Both the position numbers and the translations under genes were made by a program. The notes beneath the pieces were generated by a model. The model had not been told where the DNA came from, made no database searches, and saw only the letters and a list, made by a program, of their open reading frames with translations. From a virus, in the IMG/VR virus record IMGVR_UViG_3300030012_002121, positions 1 through 46,915 of that record: a stretch of DNA of 46,915 nt. The stretch is one strand, 5' to 3'. Positions 13,112-20,363 of this stretch are shown one piece after another. Position 1 is the first letter of the stretch. Each line of letters opens with the position of its first letter.

Positions 13112-13843
13112 ATGACCAAACAAGAGGTGTTAGATAAGCTTAAAATTGATGAACATTATTACGGAGATTTTGGTAAACAATTTTTAAGTAACAGTGATAT
13201 TAGAGCTTTATTAAACAACCCTTTAGCACTTGGACAACAATCAAAACCATCAGCTGCATTTTTAGTTGGTGGTTATTTTCACACTGCTATTCTTGAACCT
13301 GATAAATTAGAAAAGTTTAAAATTGTAAAATCATCTACAAGAAATACTAAAGCTTATAAAGATGTATCAGGCGGAGAACTATGCTTATTACAACATGAAG
13401 TAGACGGTATCGAATTAATGAGAGATAAAATGATGTCTAACAACGTGTGTGAAGAATTAATTAGAACAGGTAATGTAGAATACGAACAACCTGGAGTTTT
13501 AGAACTCGAAGGTCAAATGTGGAAAGGTAAAGCTGATATTGTAAATCACGACGAAAAGTTGATTATTGATTTAAAAACTACAGCAGATCTTTCTAAATTT
13601 AAGAGTTCAGCTTATCGTTATAATTACGATTCACAAGCTTATATTTATAGCAGTTTATTTGGTTATGAGTTTATGTTTATTGTAATAGACAAAAACACAC
13701 ATCAAATAGGTATTTATGATTGTTCACCTGAATTTTATGAATCAGGTCAGGACAAGGTTAAAAGAGCCGCTGAGGCTTACGATCTGTTTTATAAGACAGA
13801 CAGTTTCGATCCGAAACAATATTTTATTAGTAAAACCCTTTAA
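13112..13843 (+). CDS. PD-(D/E)XK exonuclease (RecE/YqaJ-like)
   Basis: 243 residues. N-terminal part has FLSNSDIRALLNNP and GGYFHTAILEPDK (H57), as in RecE-type nucleases. Catalytic core: GKADIV with D142, IIDLKTT with D153 and K155, and QAYIYSSLFG with Q175. This is the PD-(D/E)XK plus downstream Q arrangement of processive 5'-3' exonucleases. It would resect double-strand ends to feed the ERF annealing protein just upstream. Starts 1 nt after the ERF stop. Confidence 0.9.
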   Translation: MTKQEVLDKLKIDEHYYGDFGKQFLSNSDIRALLNNPLALGQQSKPSAAFLVGGYFHTAILEPDKLEKFKIVKSSTRNTKAYKDVSGGELCLLQHEVDGIELMRDKMMSNNVCEELIRTGNVEYEQPGVLELEGQMWKGKADIVNHDEKLIIDLKTTADLSKFKSSAYRYNYDSQAYIYSSLFGYEFMFIVIDKNTHQIGIYDCSPEFYESGQDKVKRAAEAYDLFYKTDSFDPKQYFISKTL

Positions 13844-13855
13844 TTTTATTTTATT

Positions 13856-14059
13856 ATGGCAAGAAAGAGAAAAGTAACAACAAAACAATGTGCAATGACT
13901 GGAATGAACTTTCCTGTAACTGAATTTTATGTTAATAATAGTACTACAGATGGTCTACATCCGTACTCTAAAAAAGCAGATAATTTCAGAAGAAGAACTG
14001 GTGTAAACGCATCAGAGCTTAGAACTATGTTCACAAATCTTTTTAATACAACAATATAA
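13856..14059 (+). CDS. Conserved small hypothetical protein (67 aa)
   Basis: Basic N-terminus (MARKRKVTTKQC), then AMTGMNFPVTEFYVNNSTTD and KKADNFRRRTGVNASELRTM. It has two Cys-free lobes except for C12. I do not recognise the family; the position between the exonuclease and the SSB-like gene suggests a DNA-metabolism role. Its stop overlaps the next ATG (TAATG). Confidence 0.7.
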   Translation: MARKRKVTTKQCAMTGMNFPVTEFYVNNSTTDGLHPYSKKADNFRRRTGVNASELRTMFTNLFNTTI

Positions 14060-14370
14060 TGGCATTAATATTAGCAGCAAGCATTAACCTAAATGATATA
14101 CCAAAAGATAAGATTATTATTGGTAAGAAAGGTAAGTATTTACCTATCAGTATTACATTAAATGATGAGCTTGATCAGTTTGGTAATCAAGGTCCAATTA
14201 TCGTCTCTCAATCAAAAGAAGAAAGAGAAGCTAAAGAAGCTAAGACGTATTTAGGTAATGTTAAATTAGTATGGACCAACGGAGAAGTTAAAAAGTTCGA
14301 TAACCCACAGAAGCAACAAGCACCAGCTCCAACAGCTACAGCGGTTATTGAAGATGATTTACCCTTTTAA
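14059..14370 (+). CDS. SSB-like single-stranded DNA-binding protein
   Basis: 103 residues. Residues ~10-75 look like a small OB-fold (DIPKDKIIIGKKGKYLPISI, then TYLGNVKLVWTNGEVKKF). The C-terminus is a Gln/Pro/Ala-rich linker followed by EDDLPF, which matches the acidic tail of bacterial SSB proteins that recruits partners. It would coat single-stranded DNA at the fork and guide the ERF and exonuclease. Shorter than cellular SSB (about 170 aa). Placed directly before the primase-helicase. Confidence 0.75.
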   Translation: MALILAASINLNDIPKDKIIIGKKGKYLPISITLNDELDQFGNQGPIIVSQSKEEREAKEAKTYLGNVKLVWTNGEVKKFDNPQKQQAPAPTATAVIEDDLPF

Positions 14371-14380
14371 TTAATAATAA

Positions 14381-16105
14381 ATGCAAGTAAACAACACGGA
14401 GATTAACGGATTTTTAATCGACCAGTTTAACCAACATGATTTAGATGTAGGAAAAACGCAGGGGATTTGTCCCCTGTGTTCACATACCAGGCAGCCTAAA
14501 AACCAGAAAGCCAAATGCGCTAGTTATGATTGGGAAAGAGGTTTGGGTACTTGTCATCATTGTGATTCATCATTTCAATTACATACGTATCAACGTAAGG
14601 GATCGTCTGAGAAGACATATATACGTCCTGATGCGTTGAACGTTGTAGATCCAAAACAAATAACGTCTAGGGTCTCTAAATGGTTTCAATCACGTGGAAT
14701 ATCTCAGAAAACCCTCGACGACCTGATGGTCACAGAGGGTCCTGAGTTTATGCCACAGACCGGCAAACCCGAGAACACAATTCAGTTCAACTATATAATA
14801 GGTGATGAGCTCATTAATGTTAAATACAGAGATGGTCGTAAAAACTTTAAATTATATAAGGGAGCTGAAAAAATATTTTATAACATAAATAGTATAGTTG
14901 GGTATGACACTTGCGTTATAACTGAAGGCGAAATGGATGTGTTAGCATTACATGAAGCTGGAATTACTAATGCAATATCAGTACCTAATGGTGCTACTCT
15001 AAACTCTAATAATTTAGATTATTTAGATAACTGTATAGATTACTTTGAAGATAAAGAAAAAGTAATACTAGCTGTAGACAATGACGAACCGGGTCAAGCA
15101 TTACAACAAGAGCTTATTAGACGTCTTGGTGCTGAGGTTTGTTTCATGGCAAGTTTTGAAGATTGTAAAGATGCAAATGAATATTTAATTAAATACGGCA
15201 AGGAACAATTAAGAAATAAAATTAATGATGCAAGACCTGTTCCGTTAGAAAACGTAAAAACATTTAAAGATATTGAAGATGAAATTACAGACTTCGTTAA
15301 AAATGGTTTCAAACCTGGTTATCAAGTTGGGTTACCTAACTTTGATAATATTTTTAGTACTTATACTGGGCAGTTTATCACTGTTACTGGGATACCTAGT
15401 AGCGGAAAATCAGATTTCGTTGATCAGATGGTTGTAGGTTATAACCAAAGGTATCAATGGAAAACTGCTTTTGCATCACCAGAGAATGCTCCTACTTATT
15501 TACATGCTCATAAACTTATGCGTAAAATATGGCAGGATATGCCAACAAGAAATGATATACATACAGATAAATGGAATAAAGTTGCTGAACATTGTAACGA
15601 TAATTTTTTCCATATTGATATGGAAAGATATACTCTTGAATCTGTATTACGTAAAGGTGCTGAGCTTGTTAAACGTAAGGGTATTAAATGTCTTGTTATA
15701 GATCCTTTTAATAAGATAAGAGATGTTGATTGTAAAACCGAGGATGTAAATAGATATACAATGGAATATCTAACTAAGATTGAAATGTTTTGTAAGAAAT
15801 ATGATGTCTTGGTTTTTATTGTAGCACATCCGACTAAAATGTATAGAGATAAAGATGGTAAAATTGAAGAACCTACTATGTATAATATTAAAGGTGGTGG
15901 TGAATGGTATGATGCAAGTTATCATGGTATACTGGTACACAGAGATTATGAAGCTAAAACAGTTAAAGCAAAAGTACTTAAAGTAAAGTTTCAAAACTTA
16001 GGTGAGAACGGTGCTGAAGCTTATTTTAAATGGGAGCATAAATCAGGTTGTTTCATACCTCATCGAATGGCTGAGTTAGAAGAGGAATCAATGCCTTGGG
16101 ATTAA
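14381..16105 (+). CDS. Primase-helicase (T7 gp4-like)
   Basis: 574 residues. Zinc-binding domain with C30-x2-C33, C46, C58-x2-C61. TOPRIM primase core with EGEMD (182-186) and AVDNDEPG (~231-238). RecA-like DnaB-type helicase with Walker A GIPSSGKS (337-344) and Walker B LVIDPFN (around D441), then a late His motif VFIVAHPTKM. One protein would unwind DNA and lay down primers, as T7 gp4 does. No separate DnaB, DnaC or DNA polymerase is seen in the window. Its stop overlaps the next ATG (TAATG). High confidence. Confidence 0.95.
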   Translation: MQVNNTEINGFLIDQFNQHDLDVGKTQGICPLCSHTRQPKNQKAKCASYDWERGLGTCHHCDSSFQLHTYQRKGSSEKTYIRPDALNVVDPKQITSRVSKWFQSRGISQKTLDDLMVTEGPEFMPQTGKPENTIQFNYIIGDELINVKYRDGRKNFKLYKGAEKIFYNINSIVGYDTCVITEGEMDVLALHEAGITNAISVPNGATLNSNNLDYLDNCIDYFEDKEKVILAVDNDEPGQALQQELIRRLGAEVCFMASFEDCKDANEYLIKYGKEQLRNKINDARPVPLENVKTFKDIEDEITDFVKNGFKPGYQVGLPNFDNIFSTYTGQFITVTGIPSSGKSDFVDQMVVGYNQRYQWKTAFASPENAPTYLHAHKLMRKIWQDMPTRNDIHTDKWNKVAEHCNDNFFHIDMERYTLESVLRKGAELVKRKGIKCLVIDPFNKIRDVDCKTEDVNRYTMEYLTKIEMFCKKYDVLVFIVAHPTKMYRDKDGKIEEPTMYNIKGGGEWYDASYHGILVHRDYEAKTVKAKVLKVKFQNLGENGAEAYFKWEHKSGCFIPHRMAELEEESMPWD

Positions 16106-16377
16106 TGAGCGCGGCTTGGAAGAAGAAAAAGGTTAATATTGTAGGTCCTGATTGGACTGATGAAAATAGAAAAGCCTATAGTTGGTGTATAAACAATGGA
16201 ATTAAAATATCTCCATGGGCAGCAAGTAGTGATAGAGATAATTATTTTTGGTGGATAGATGTAGATGTTAATGGAGCTAAAAAAAGATCACCATATAAAT
16301 ATAACGGAAAACAAATCAACGCTAAAATATTTGAATTATATAGATTTTATTATGATAAAAACAAAAAGAAACTTTGA
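16105..16377 (+). CDS. Conserved hypothetical protein (90 aa), Trp-rich
   Basis: Start chosen at 16105, where TAATG overlaps the helicase stop, rather than the TTG upstream. The product has WTDENRKAYSWCINNGIKIS and a FWWIDVDVNGAKKRSPYKYN segment, looking like a compact alpha/beta fold rich in Trp. No family recognised. The 3' end overlaps the thymidylate synthase-like gene by 26 nt. Confidence 0.7.
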   Translation: MSAAWKKKKVNIVGPDWTDENRKAYSWCINNGIKISPWAASSDRDNYFWWIDVDVNGAKKRSPYKYNGKQINAKIFELYRFYYDKNKKKL

Positions 16378-17005
16378 TACAGCAAGTGATGCTTTTGATT
16401 ATTTTTATAAAAAAATAAACAACGATGGTTTAAAGTTTGATAATACAAAAGCTTTATTTAATGTAGGTTTTTATATTAAAAATCCTTTAAACAATCACAT
16501 ATTAGATGAAGACAGACAGTGGAACTGGGAATATGCAGATGCTGAATGGAAATGGTACCTATCAGGAGATCCTAACATAATTAAGTTAGGCCAAATATAC
16601 GGTAAGATACCACCAATATGGGAACGAATGGCAGATAGCAATGGTAATGTAAATAGTAATTACGGTTATCAATGGGAACGTAATCATCAATTAGATTATG
16701 TTGTAGCTAAATTAAAAGATAATCCTAATACTAGACATGCGGCTATAAGTATTTATGATGCTAAAGAATGGAAAAAATATCGTAAAGATACTCCTTGTAC
16801 TTATGCAGTTCAATTTACTGTATTAAATAAAAAGCTTTATATGTCTGTTGTAATGCGTTCTAATGATCTCTGGTACGGTTTCTGCAATGATCAGTACTGT
16901 TTTTCAAAGCTACAAGAATTAGTTGCAGAGAGAACAGGATATAAGGTTGGTACATATTTTCATTATGCGCACAACCTACATTTGTATAACGATAAATTAA
17001 AATAA
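16352..17005 (+). CDS. Thymidylate synthase-family enzyme (dUMP or dCMP C5 methyl/hydroxymethyl transferase)
   Basis: 217 residues from ATG 16352; the longer frame from 16265 would overlap the previous gene by 113 nt and adds no family sequence. Family features: WEYADAEWKWYLSGDPN, a GYQWER stretch, catalytic Cys in KDTPCT (C149), RSND (169-172) with the phosphate-binding Arg, and HNLHLY near the end. By ungapped comparison with E. coli ThyA (RSCDVFLGLPFN), the Asn that selects dUMP is Asp here (D180, GFCND). Asp at that site is typical of dCMP hydroxymethylase. The substrate may therefore be dCMP. About 45 residues shorter than ThyA (264 aa). Confidence 0.85.
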   Translation: MIKTKRNFDTASDAFDYFYKKINNDGLKFDNTKALFNVGFYIKNPLNNHILDEDRQWNWEYADAEWKWYLSGDPNIIKLGQIYGKIPPIWERMADSNGNVNSNYGYQWERNHQLDYVVAKLKDNPNTRHAAISIYDAKEWKKYRKDTPCTYAVQFTVLNKKLYMSVVMRSNDLWYGFCNDQYCFSKLQELVAERTGYKVGTYFHYAHNLHLYNDKLK

Positions 17006-17006
17006 T

Positions 17007-17774
17007 ATGTATTATTTATACCACATACCGGGTAAAAAGATTGGTGTAACACGTAATCTTAATAATCGTGTTACGTTAATTCAGGGCTATGGCCCTAGTG
17101 AATATGAAGTTCTTGATCGATCGAATGATATAGATTATATATCAGACAAAGAGATAGAACTTCAAAAGTCTTACGGCTATAAGGTCGATAGAAAGAAATA
17201 TAAAAATTTATTTAAGAAAATGAAAATAAACGTAACAGAACAAACTTCAACTTTTGCAGTTCCTTTAAACAAATTAAAAGAACATCTAGTAGACAACATA
17301 GGAATGTCCTGGGAAACATCTCACGGCATTTTTGAATTAGATATGCAAACAATCACATGGATAACAGAAAATGCGATAACGTCAATGTATAACGATCAGA
17401 GATCGTATATTTATAATAAAGCTTTTGCTAATTATTTTAAAGCTGTAAGAGACTTTAAACCTTGTAGTAAAAAACCTTTAAAGATGTTTGAGCAAATAAG
17501 AGATTGGGCTAGAGAAAGAGGTCTTTATGAAAAAGGAGATGTAAACACTCAATATATCAAGCTTCAAGAAGAAGCTGGTGAGCTTGCTAAAGCTTTATTA
17601 AAAGACGATCAACCAGAAGTTATAGATGCTATCGGAGATATGGTAGTTGTATTAACTAACTTAGCTCATCAAAGAGGTGTACATATAGAAACTTGTATAG
17701 CTGAAGCTTATAAAGTGATTAGTAAAAGAACAGGTAAAATGATTAACGGAACATTTGTAAAAGATGAAAATTAA
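17007..17774 (+). CDS. Fusion: GIY-YIG-like nuclease domain plus MazG-like pyrophosphohydrolase
   Basis: 255 residues. Residues 1-65 resemble a GIY-YIG nuclease: YYLYH (2-6), KIGVTRNLNNRV (11-22) with R16/R21, and a later Glu-rich turn (DKEIELQKSYG). Residues ~75-150 are a linker region of unknown type. Residues ~158-250 are MazG-like: KLQEEAGELAKALL with the E-x2-E metal site and PEVIDAIGDMVVVLTNLAHQ with the E-x3-D pair. MazG hydrolyses NTPs/dNTPs to NMP and PPi. It sits among nucleotide-pool genes. The nuclease domain may be inactive; only its pattern is seen. Confidence 0.7.
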   Translation: MYYLYHIPGKKIGVTRNLNNRVTLIQGYGPSEYEVLDRSNDIDYISDKEIELQKSYGYKVDRKKYKNLFKKMKINVTEQTSTFAVPLNKLKEHLVDNIGMSWETSHGIFELDMQTITWITENAITSMYNDQRSYIYNKAFANYFKAVRDFKPCSKKPLKMFEQIRDWARERGLYEKGDVNTQYIKLQEEAGELAKALLKDDQPEVIDAIGDMVVVLTNLAHQRGVHIETCIAEAYKVISKRTGKMINGTFVKDEN

Positions 17775-18051
17775 AACAAAAGATAAAATCGTTCAACAAG
17801 TCTTAAGAAAGATGGATGAACGAAGCCTTGTAGGTCAGAAAAAATATGGGGCTACGATGATGCAAGAAATAGAAGGTCAAGAAAAAGATCTTAACCGATT
17901 CCTAGTTGATGTACAAGAGGAATTAATGGATGCATTATTATATATTGAAGCGGCTAAAAGATGTTTACAAGATGAAATAGAAGAGGTTGTTTACAATAGG
18001 TTTACTAAAGATGTAACTAATATAAAAGTAAATGAAGAAGAAATACTCTAA
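17764..18051 (+). CDS. Small all-alpha NTP pyrophosphatase-like protein
   Basis: 95 residues. RSLVGQKKYGATMMQ followed by FLVDVQEELMDALLYIEAAK is the pattern of short phage proteins related to MazG/dUTPase-type all-alpha pyrophosphohydrolases (KYG-x-T ... EELMDA-x-x-Y). It overlaps the upstream fusion by 11 nt, so two pyrophosphatase-like proteins are made side by side. Probably cleans or reshapes the nucleotide pool; the substrate is unknown. Confidence 0.65.
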   Translation: MKIKTKDKIVQQVLRKMDERSLVGQKKYGATMMQEIEGQEKDLNRFLVDVQEELMDALLYIEAAKRCLQDEIEEVVYNRFTKDVTNIKVNEEEIL

Positions 18052-18514
18052 AAAACGCGGTCCAGTCCGATCTAAGAAAACTAATTACGATGGTATTCAG
18101 TTTGCTTCAGGACTAGAAGTTTATATGTATAAAGCTTTAAAAGAAGCTAATATAGTAGCGGAATACGAACCCACAAGTTATACTTTAATGGAAGGGTTTG
18201 ATTTTGAAGGCGCATCATATGAAAGATGTAGTAATGGTAAAGGAGAATTTAAAAACAGAGGATGTAAGAAGATATTACCTATAACATATAAACCAGATTT
18301 CGTAGGTAGAGATTTTGTAATTGAATGTAAAGGAAGAGCTAATGAGTCTTTTCCTTTACGTTGGAAATTATTTAAATCTTGGATGTCTTTACACGCGAAC
18401 AAAATGACTTTGTTTAAACCTCAAAACCAAGCTGAATGTGATCTTACTATAAGATACATTAAAGAGATGAGAAAAAACCATAGAAAAAATGCAAAGAAAC
18501 AAACAGGCCTCTAA
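18032..18514 (+). CDS. Phage endonuclease of the PD-(D/E)XK fold (DUF1064/T7 endonuclease I-like)
   Basis: 160 residues, basic at both ends. FASGLEVYMYKALKEANIVA (E near 29), then ITYKPDFVG (D ~90) and FVIECKGR (E-x-K ~99-101) give the E...D...ExK nuclease core; PLRWKLFKSW follows. The pattern fits DUF1064-type phage nucleases and T7 endonuclease I, which resolve branched DNA. Role in Holliday-junction or concatemer processing is inferred. It overlaps the upstream gene by 20 nt and the downstream gene by 26 nt. Confidence 0.8.
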   Translation: MKKKYSKKRGPVRSKKTNYDGIQFASGLEVYMYKALKEANIVAEYEPTSYTLMEGFDFEGASYERCSNGKGEFKNRGCKKILPITYKPDFVGRDFVIECKGRANESFPLRWKLFKSWMSLHANKMTLFKPQNQAECDLTIRYIKEMRKNHRKNAKKQTGL

Positions 18515-18650
18515 ACATTTAGCTAGAACTAAATATAAGGAACGTAAAATAGAATCTTATATTAAATGGACGGTAAATAAAAGAGGTTATTTAAAATGGA
18601 AAGATCTTGTTAGGATACACGATCAATATAATATTAAATGTTATGATTAA
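18489..18650 (+). CDS. Small basic protein (53 aa)
   Basis: Frame from ATG 18489: MQRNKQASKHLARTKYKERK..., with two Trp-Lys segments (IKWTVNKRGYLKWKDLV). Highly basic. It overlaps the endonuclease by 26 nt and the next gene by 8 nt, consistent with the operon style. Nucleic-acid binding is plausible; no family is known to me. Confidence 0.6.
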   Translation: MQRNKQASKHLARTKYKERKIESYIKWTVNKRGYLKWKDLVRIHDQYNIKCYD

Positions 18651-18798
18651 AAAACATACAGGATGGGAAATGTCAGCCGGAGTATTTCCTGGTATATTAT
18701 TCGGCATTAGAACCTATGAAGAGGGTGATAAACAAGTAGATCACGTTTTATATTTAGGTTTTATAGATATTTGTTTAACTTTATATTACGATGAATAA
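18643..18798 (+). CDS. Conserved small phage protein (51 aa)
   Basis: ATG at 18643 (MIKKHTGWEMSAGVFPGILF). The stretch FGIRTYEEGD...HVLYLGFIDICLTLYYDE resembles short proteins seen near ribonucleotide reductase genes in marine phages. Mixed beta fold, no catalytic motif. Its stop overlaps the next ATG (TAATG). The longer frame from 18607 starts at a non-ATG codon inside the previous gene and is less likely. Confidence 0.65.
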   Translation: MIKKHTGWEMSAGVFPGILFGIRTYEEGDKQVDHVLYLGFIDICLTLYYDE

Positions 18799-18926
18799 TG
18801 GCAAAAAGAATAGCAATATCAACATACATAATTAAACATAAGAAAAGAAGACCTGGTGTTCATTCAAAAAATGCCTCTAAAGGACAAACAGGTTATAAAA
18901 AACCATATAGAGGCCAAGGAAAATAA
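18798..18926 (+). CDS. Small very basic protein (42 aa)
   Basis: MAKRIAISTYIIKHKKRRPG, then HSKNASKGQTGYKKPYRGQG: rich in Lys, Arg and Gly, ending RGQGK. Similar short basic proteins are common in flavobacterial phages; the function is unknown. TAATG overlaps at both ends link it to its neighbours. Confidence 0.65.
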   Translation: MAKRIAISTYIIKHKKRRPGVHSKNASKGQTGYKKPYRGQGK

Positions 18927-19897
18927 TGGGATTATTTGATGAAAGAATACCATATAAACCTTTTGAGTACCCTGATTACTATACAGAAGGTTGGTTAAAA
19001 CAAGCACAGGCATTTTGGTTACACACAGAAATACCCATGTCAGGTGATGTAAAAGACTGGAACGAAAAATTAACTCCAGCTGAAAAAAATTTAGTAGGTA
19101 ATATACTATTAGGTTTTGCTCAAACTGAGTGTGCAGTATCTGATTATTGGACACAGAAAGTCGTATCATGGTTTCCTAAACATGAGATACAGCAAATGGC
19201 TATGATGTTCGGCTCACAAGAAACAATACACGCTGTAGCTTACAGTTATTTAAATGAAACACTTGGACTTGAAAACTTTGAAGCCTTTTTACATGAGCCA
19301 GCTACGGCTGAGCGTTTTGATAATCTCGTTGCATATGATGGCACCGATACTATTGGAATTGGTAAATCATTGGCTATTTTTAGTGCTTTCGCTGAAGGAG
19401 TTTCTTTATACTCTGCTTTTGCAGTACTTTATAGTTTTCAGTTACGTAATCTTCTTAAAGGTATTGGACAGCAGATGAAATGGTCTGTTAGAGATGAATC
19501 ATTACACAGTAAAATGGGTTGTCAATTATTTAGACATATGTGTGAAGAAGATAAAGACTTGTTAGAAAAATGTAGAAAAGACATTATACAAGCAGCAGAA
19601 ATAATGATAAAATTAGAAGAACATTATATAGATAAAATGTTTGAGATGGGTGATGTAGAGGGTATTTCAGCTCATGATTTAAAACAATTTATAAGAAAAA
19701 GAACAAATGAAAAGCTTACAGAACTGGGTTATATCGATTTGGGATCATACTTCTCATATGAAGACTCATCAGCGAGTAATCTCGACTGGTTTTATCATCT
19801 TACTGGCGGTCATACCCATACCGACTTTTTCGCTATTCGTCCCACTGATTATAGCAAAGCAAATGAAGGAGAAGATTTTGAAGATATTTGGGAATGA
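18926..19897 (+). CDS. nrdB: Ribonucleotide reductase class I, small (radical) subunit
   Basis: 323 residues. Metal ligands of the ferritin-like fold: E68 (in place of Asp84 of E. coli), E99 and H102 (QETIH), E157 (FAEGVS), E191 and H194 (RDESLH). The radical Tyr106 sits four residues after H102, as Tyr122 does in E. coli. The acidic C-terminal tail (EGEDFEDIWE) should dock on NrdA. It supplies the radical for reduction of ribonucleotides to deoxyribonucleotides. It is upstream of nrdA, separated by two small genes. High confidence. Confidence 0.95.
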   Translation: MGLFDERIPYKPFEYPDYYTEGWLKQAQAFWLHTEIPMSGDVKDWNEKLTPAEKNLVGNILLGFAQTECAVSDYWTQKVVSWFPKHEIQQMAMMFGSQETIHAVAYSYLNETLGLENFEAFLHEPATAERFDNLVAYDGTDTIGIGKSLAIFSAFAEGVSLYSAFAVLYSFQLRNLLKGIGQQMKWSVRDESLHSKMGCQLFRHMCEEDKDLLEKCRKDIIQAAEIMIKLEEHYIDKMFEMGDVEGISAHDLKQFIRKRTNEKLTELGYIDLGSYFSYEDSSASNLDWFYHLTGGHTHTDFFAIRPTDYSKANEGEDFEDIWE

Positions 19898-20139
19898 AAA
19901 GAAGATTACTAAAACTAATAGCGACAACTAAAAAACTGACGCCACTTGAAAAAATGTCAACTCGTATAGGATATATGGGTGCTGGTTTTCTAGTGGCTGC
20001 TCAGTGGACTATAGAACCCATGTTATATATAGCTGGTTTTATATGTGTTATGATACAAACAGCTGCTAGAAAACAATGGAACTTAGTAGCTTTAAATATT
20101 AATGGCTTATTTGCCTGGACAAAACATTTAATATCATGA
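19894..20139 (+). CDS. Small membrane protein between nrdB and nrdA
   Basis: 81 residues from ATG 19894, in a 4-nt ATGA overlap with nrdB. Basic N-terminus (MKRRLLKLIATTKKLTP), then two hydrophobic segments (IGYMGAGFLVAAQW; PMLYIAGFICVMIQTAA) forming a hairpin in the membrane, and a third weak segment. No family recognised. It might be a holin-like or membrane-anchoring protein; the position inside the reductase cluster does not explain it. Confidence 0.65.
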   Translation: MKRRLLKLIATTKKLTPLEKMSTRIGYMGAGFLVAAQWTIEPMLYIAGFICVMIQTAARKQWNLVALNINGLFAWTKHLIS

Positions 20140-20363
20140 AAGAAAATAAATTAATTTTAATGCAAAAAAAAATAGATAAATTAACAAATGTTGTTAATAC
20201 TTTAATACATAAATTACAACAAGTAGATATGATGTCTAAAGGTACTTTAACTGCTTTTCAATTACATATAGGTGAAGATACTTGGAAAAAGTTAGTTGAA
20301 GAATTACAAGATGTAGAAAAAAGAACTCAACCCGAAAAAAAGTTTGAAACAGATGTGGAATAA
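20136..20363 (+). CDS. Coiled-coil protein (75 aa)
   Basis: Overlaps the membrane gene by 4 nt (ATGA). Heptad-like helix MQKKIDKLTNVVNTLIHKLQ, then a second helix (DTWKKLVEELQDVEKRTQPE). Lys/Glu-rich and soluble. It may pair with the membrane protein just upstream. Overlaps nrdA by 11 nt. Confidence 0.65.
   Translation: MKENKLILMQKKIDKLTNVVNTLIHKLQQVDMMSKGTLTAFQLHIGEDTWKKLVEELQDVEKRTQPEKKFETDVE

Noticed and set aside
16265-16351. Upstream start for the thymidylate synthase-like gene
   Set aside because: It would overlap the previous gene by 113 nt and adds residues unlike the family; ATG 16352 has a better leader.
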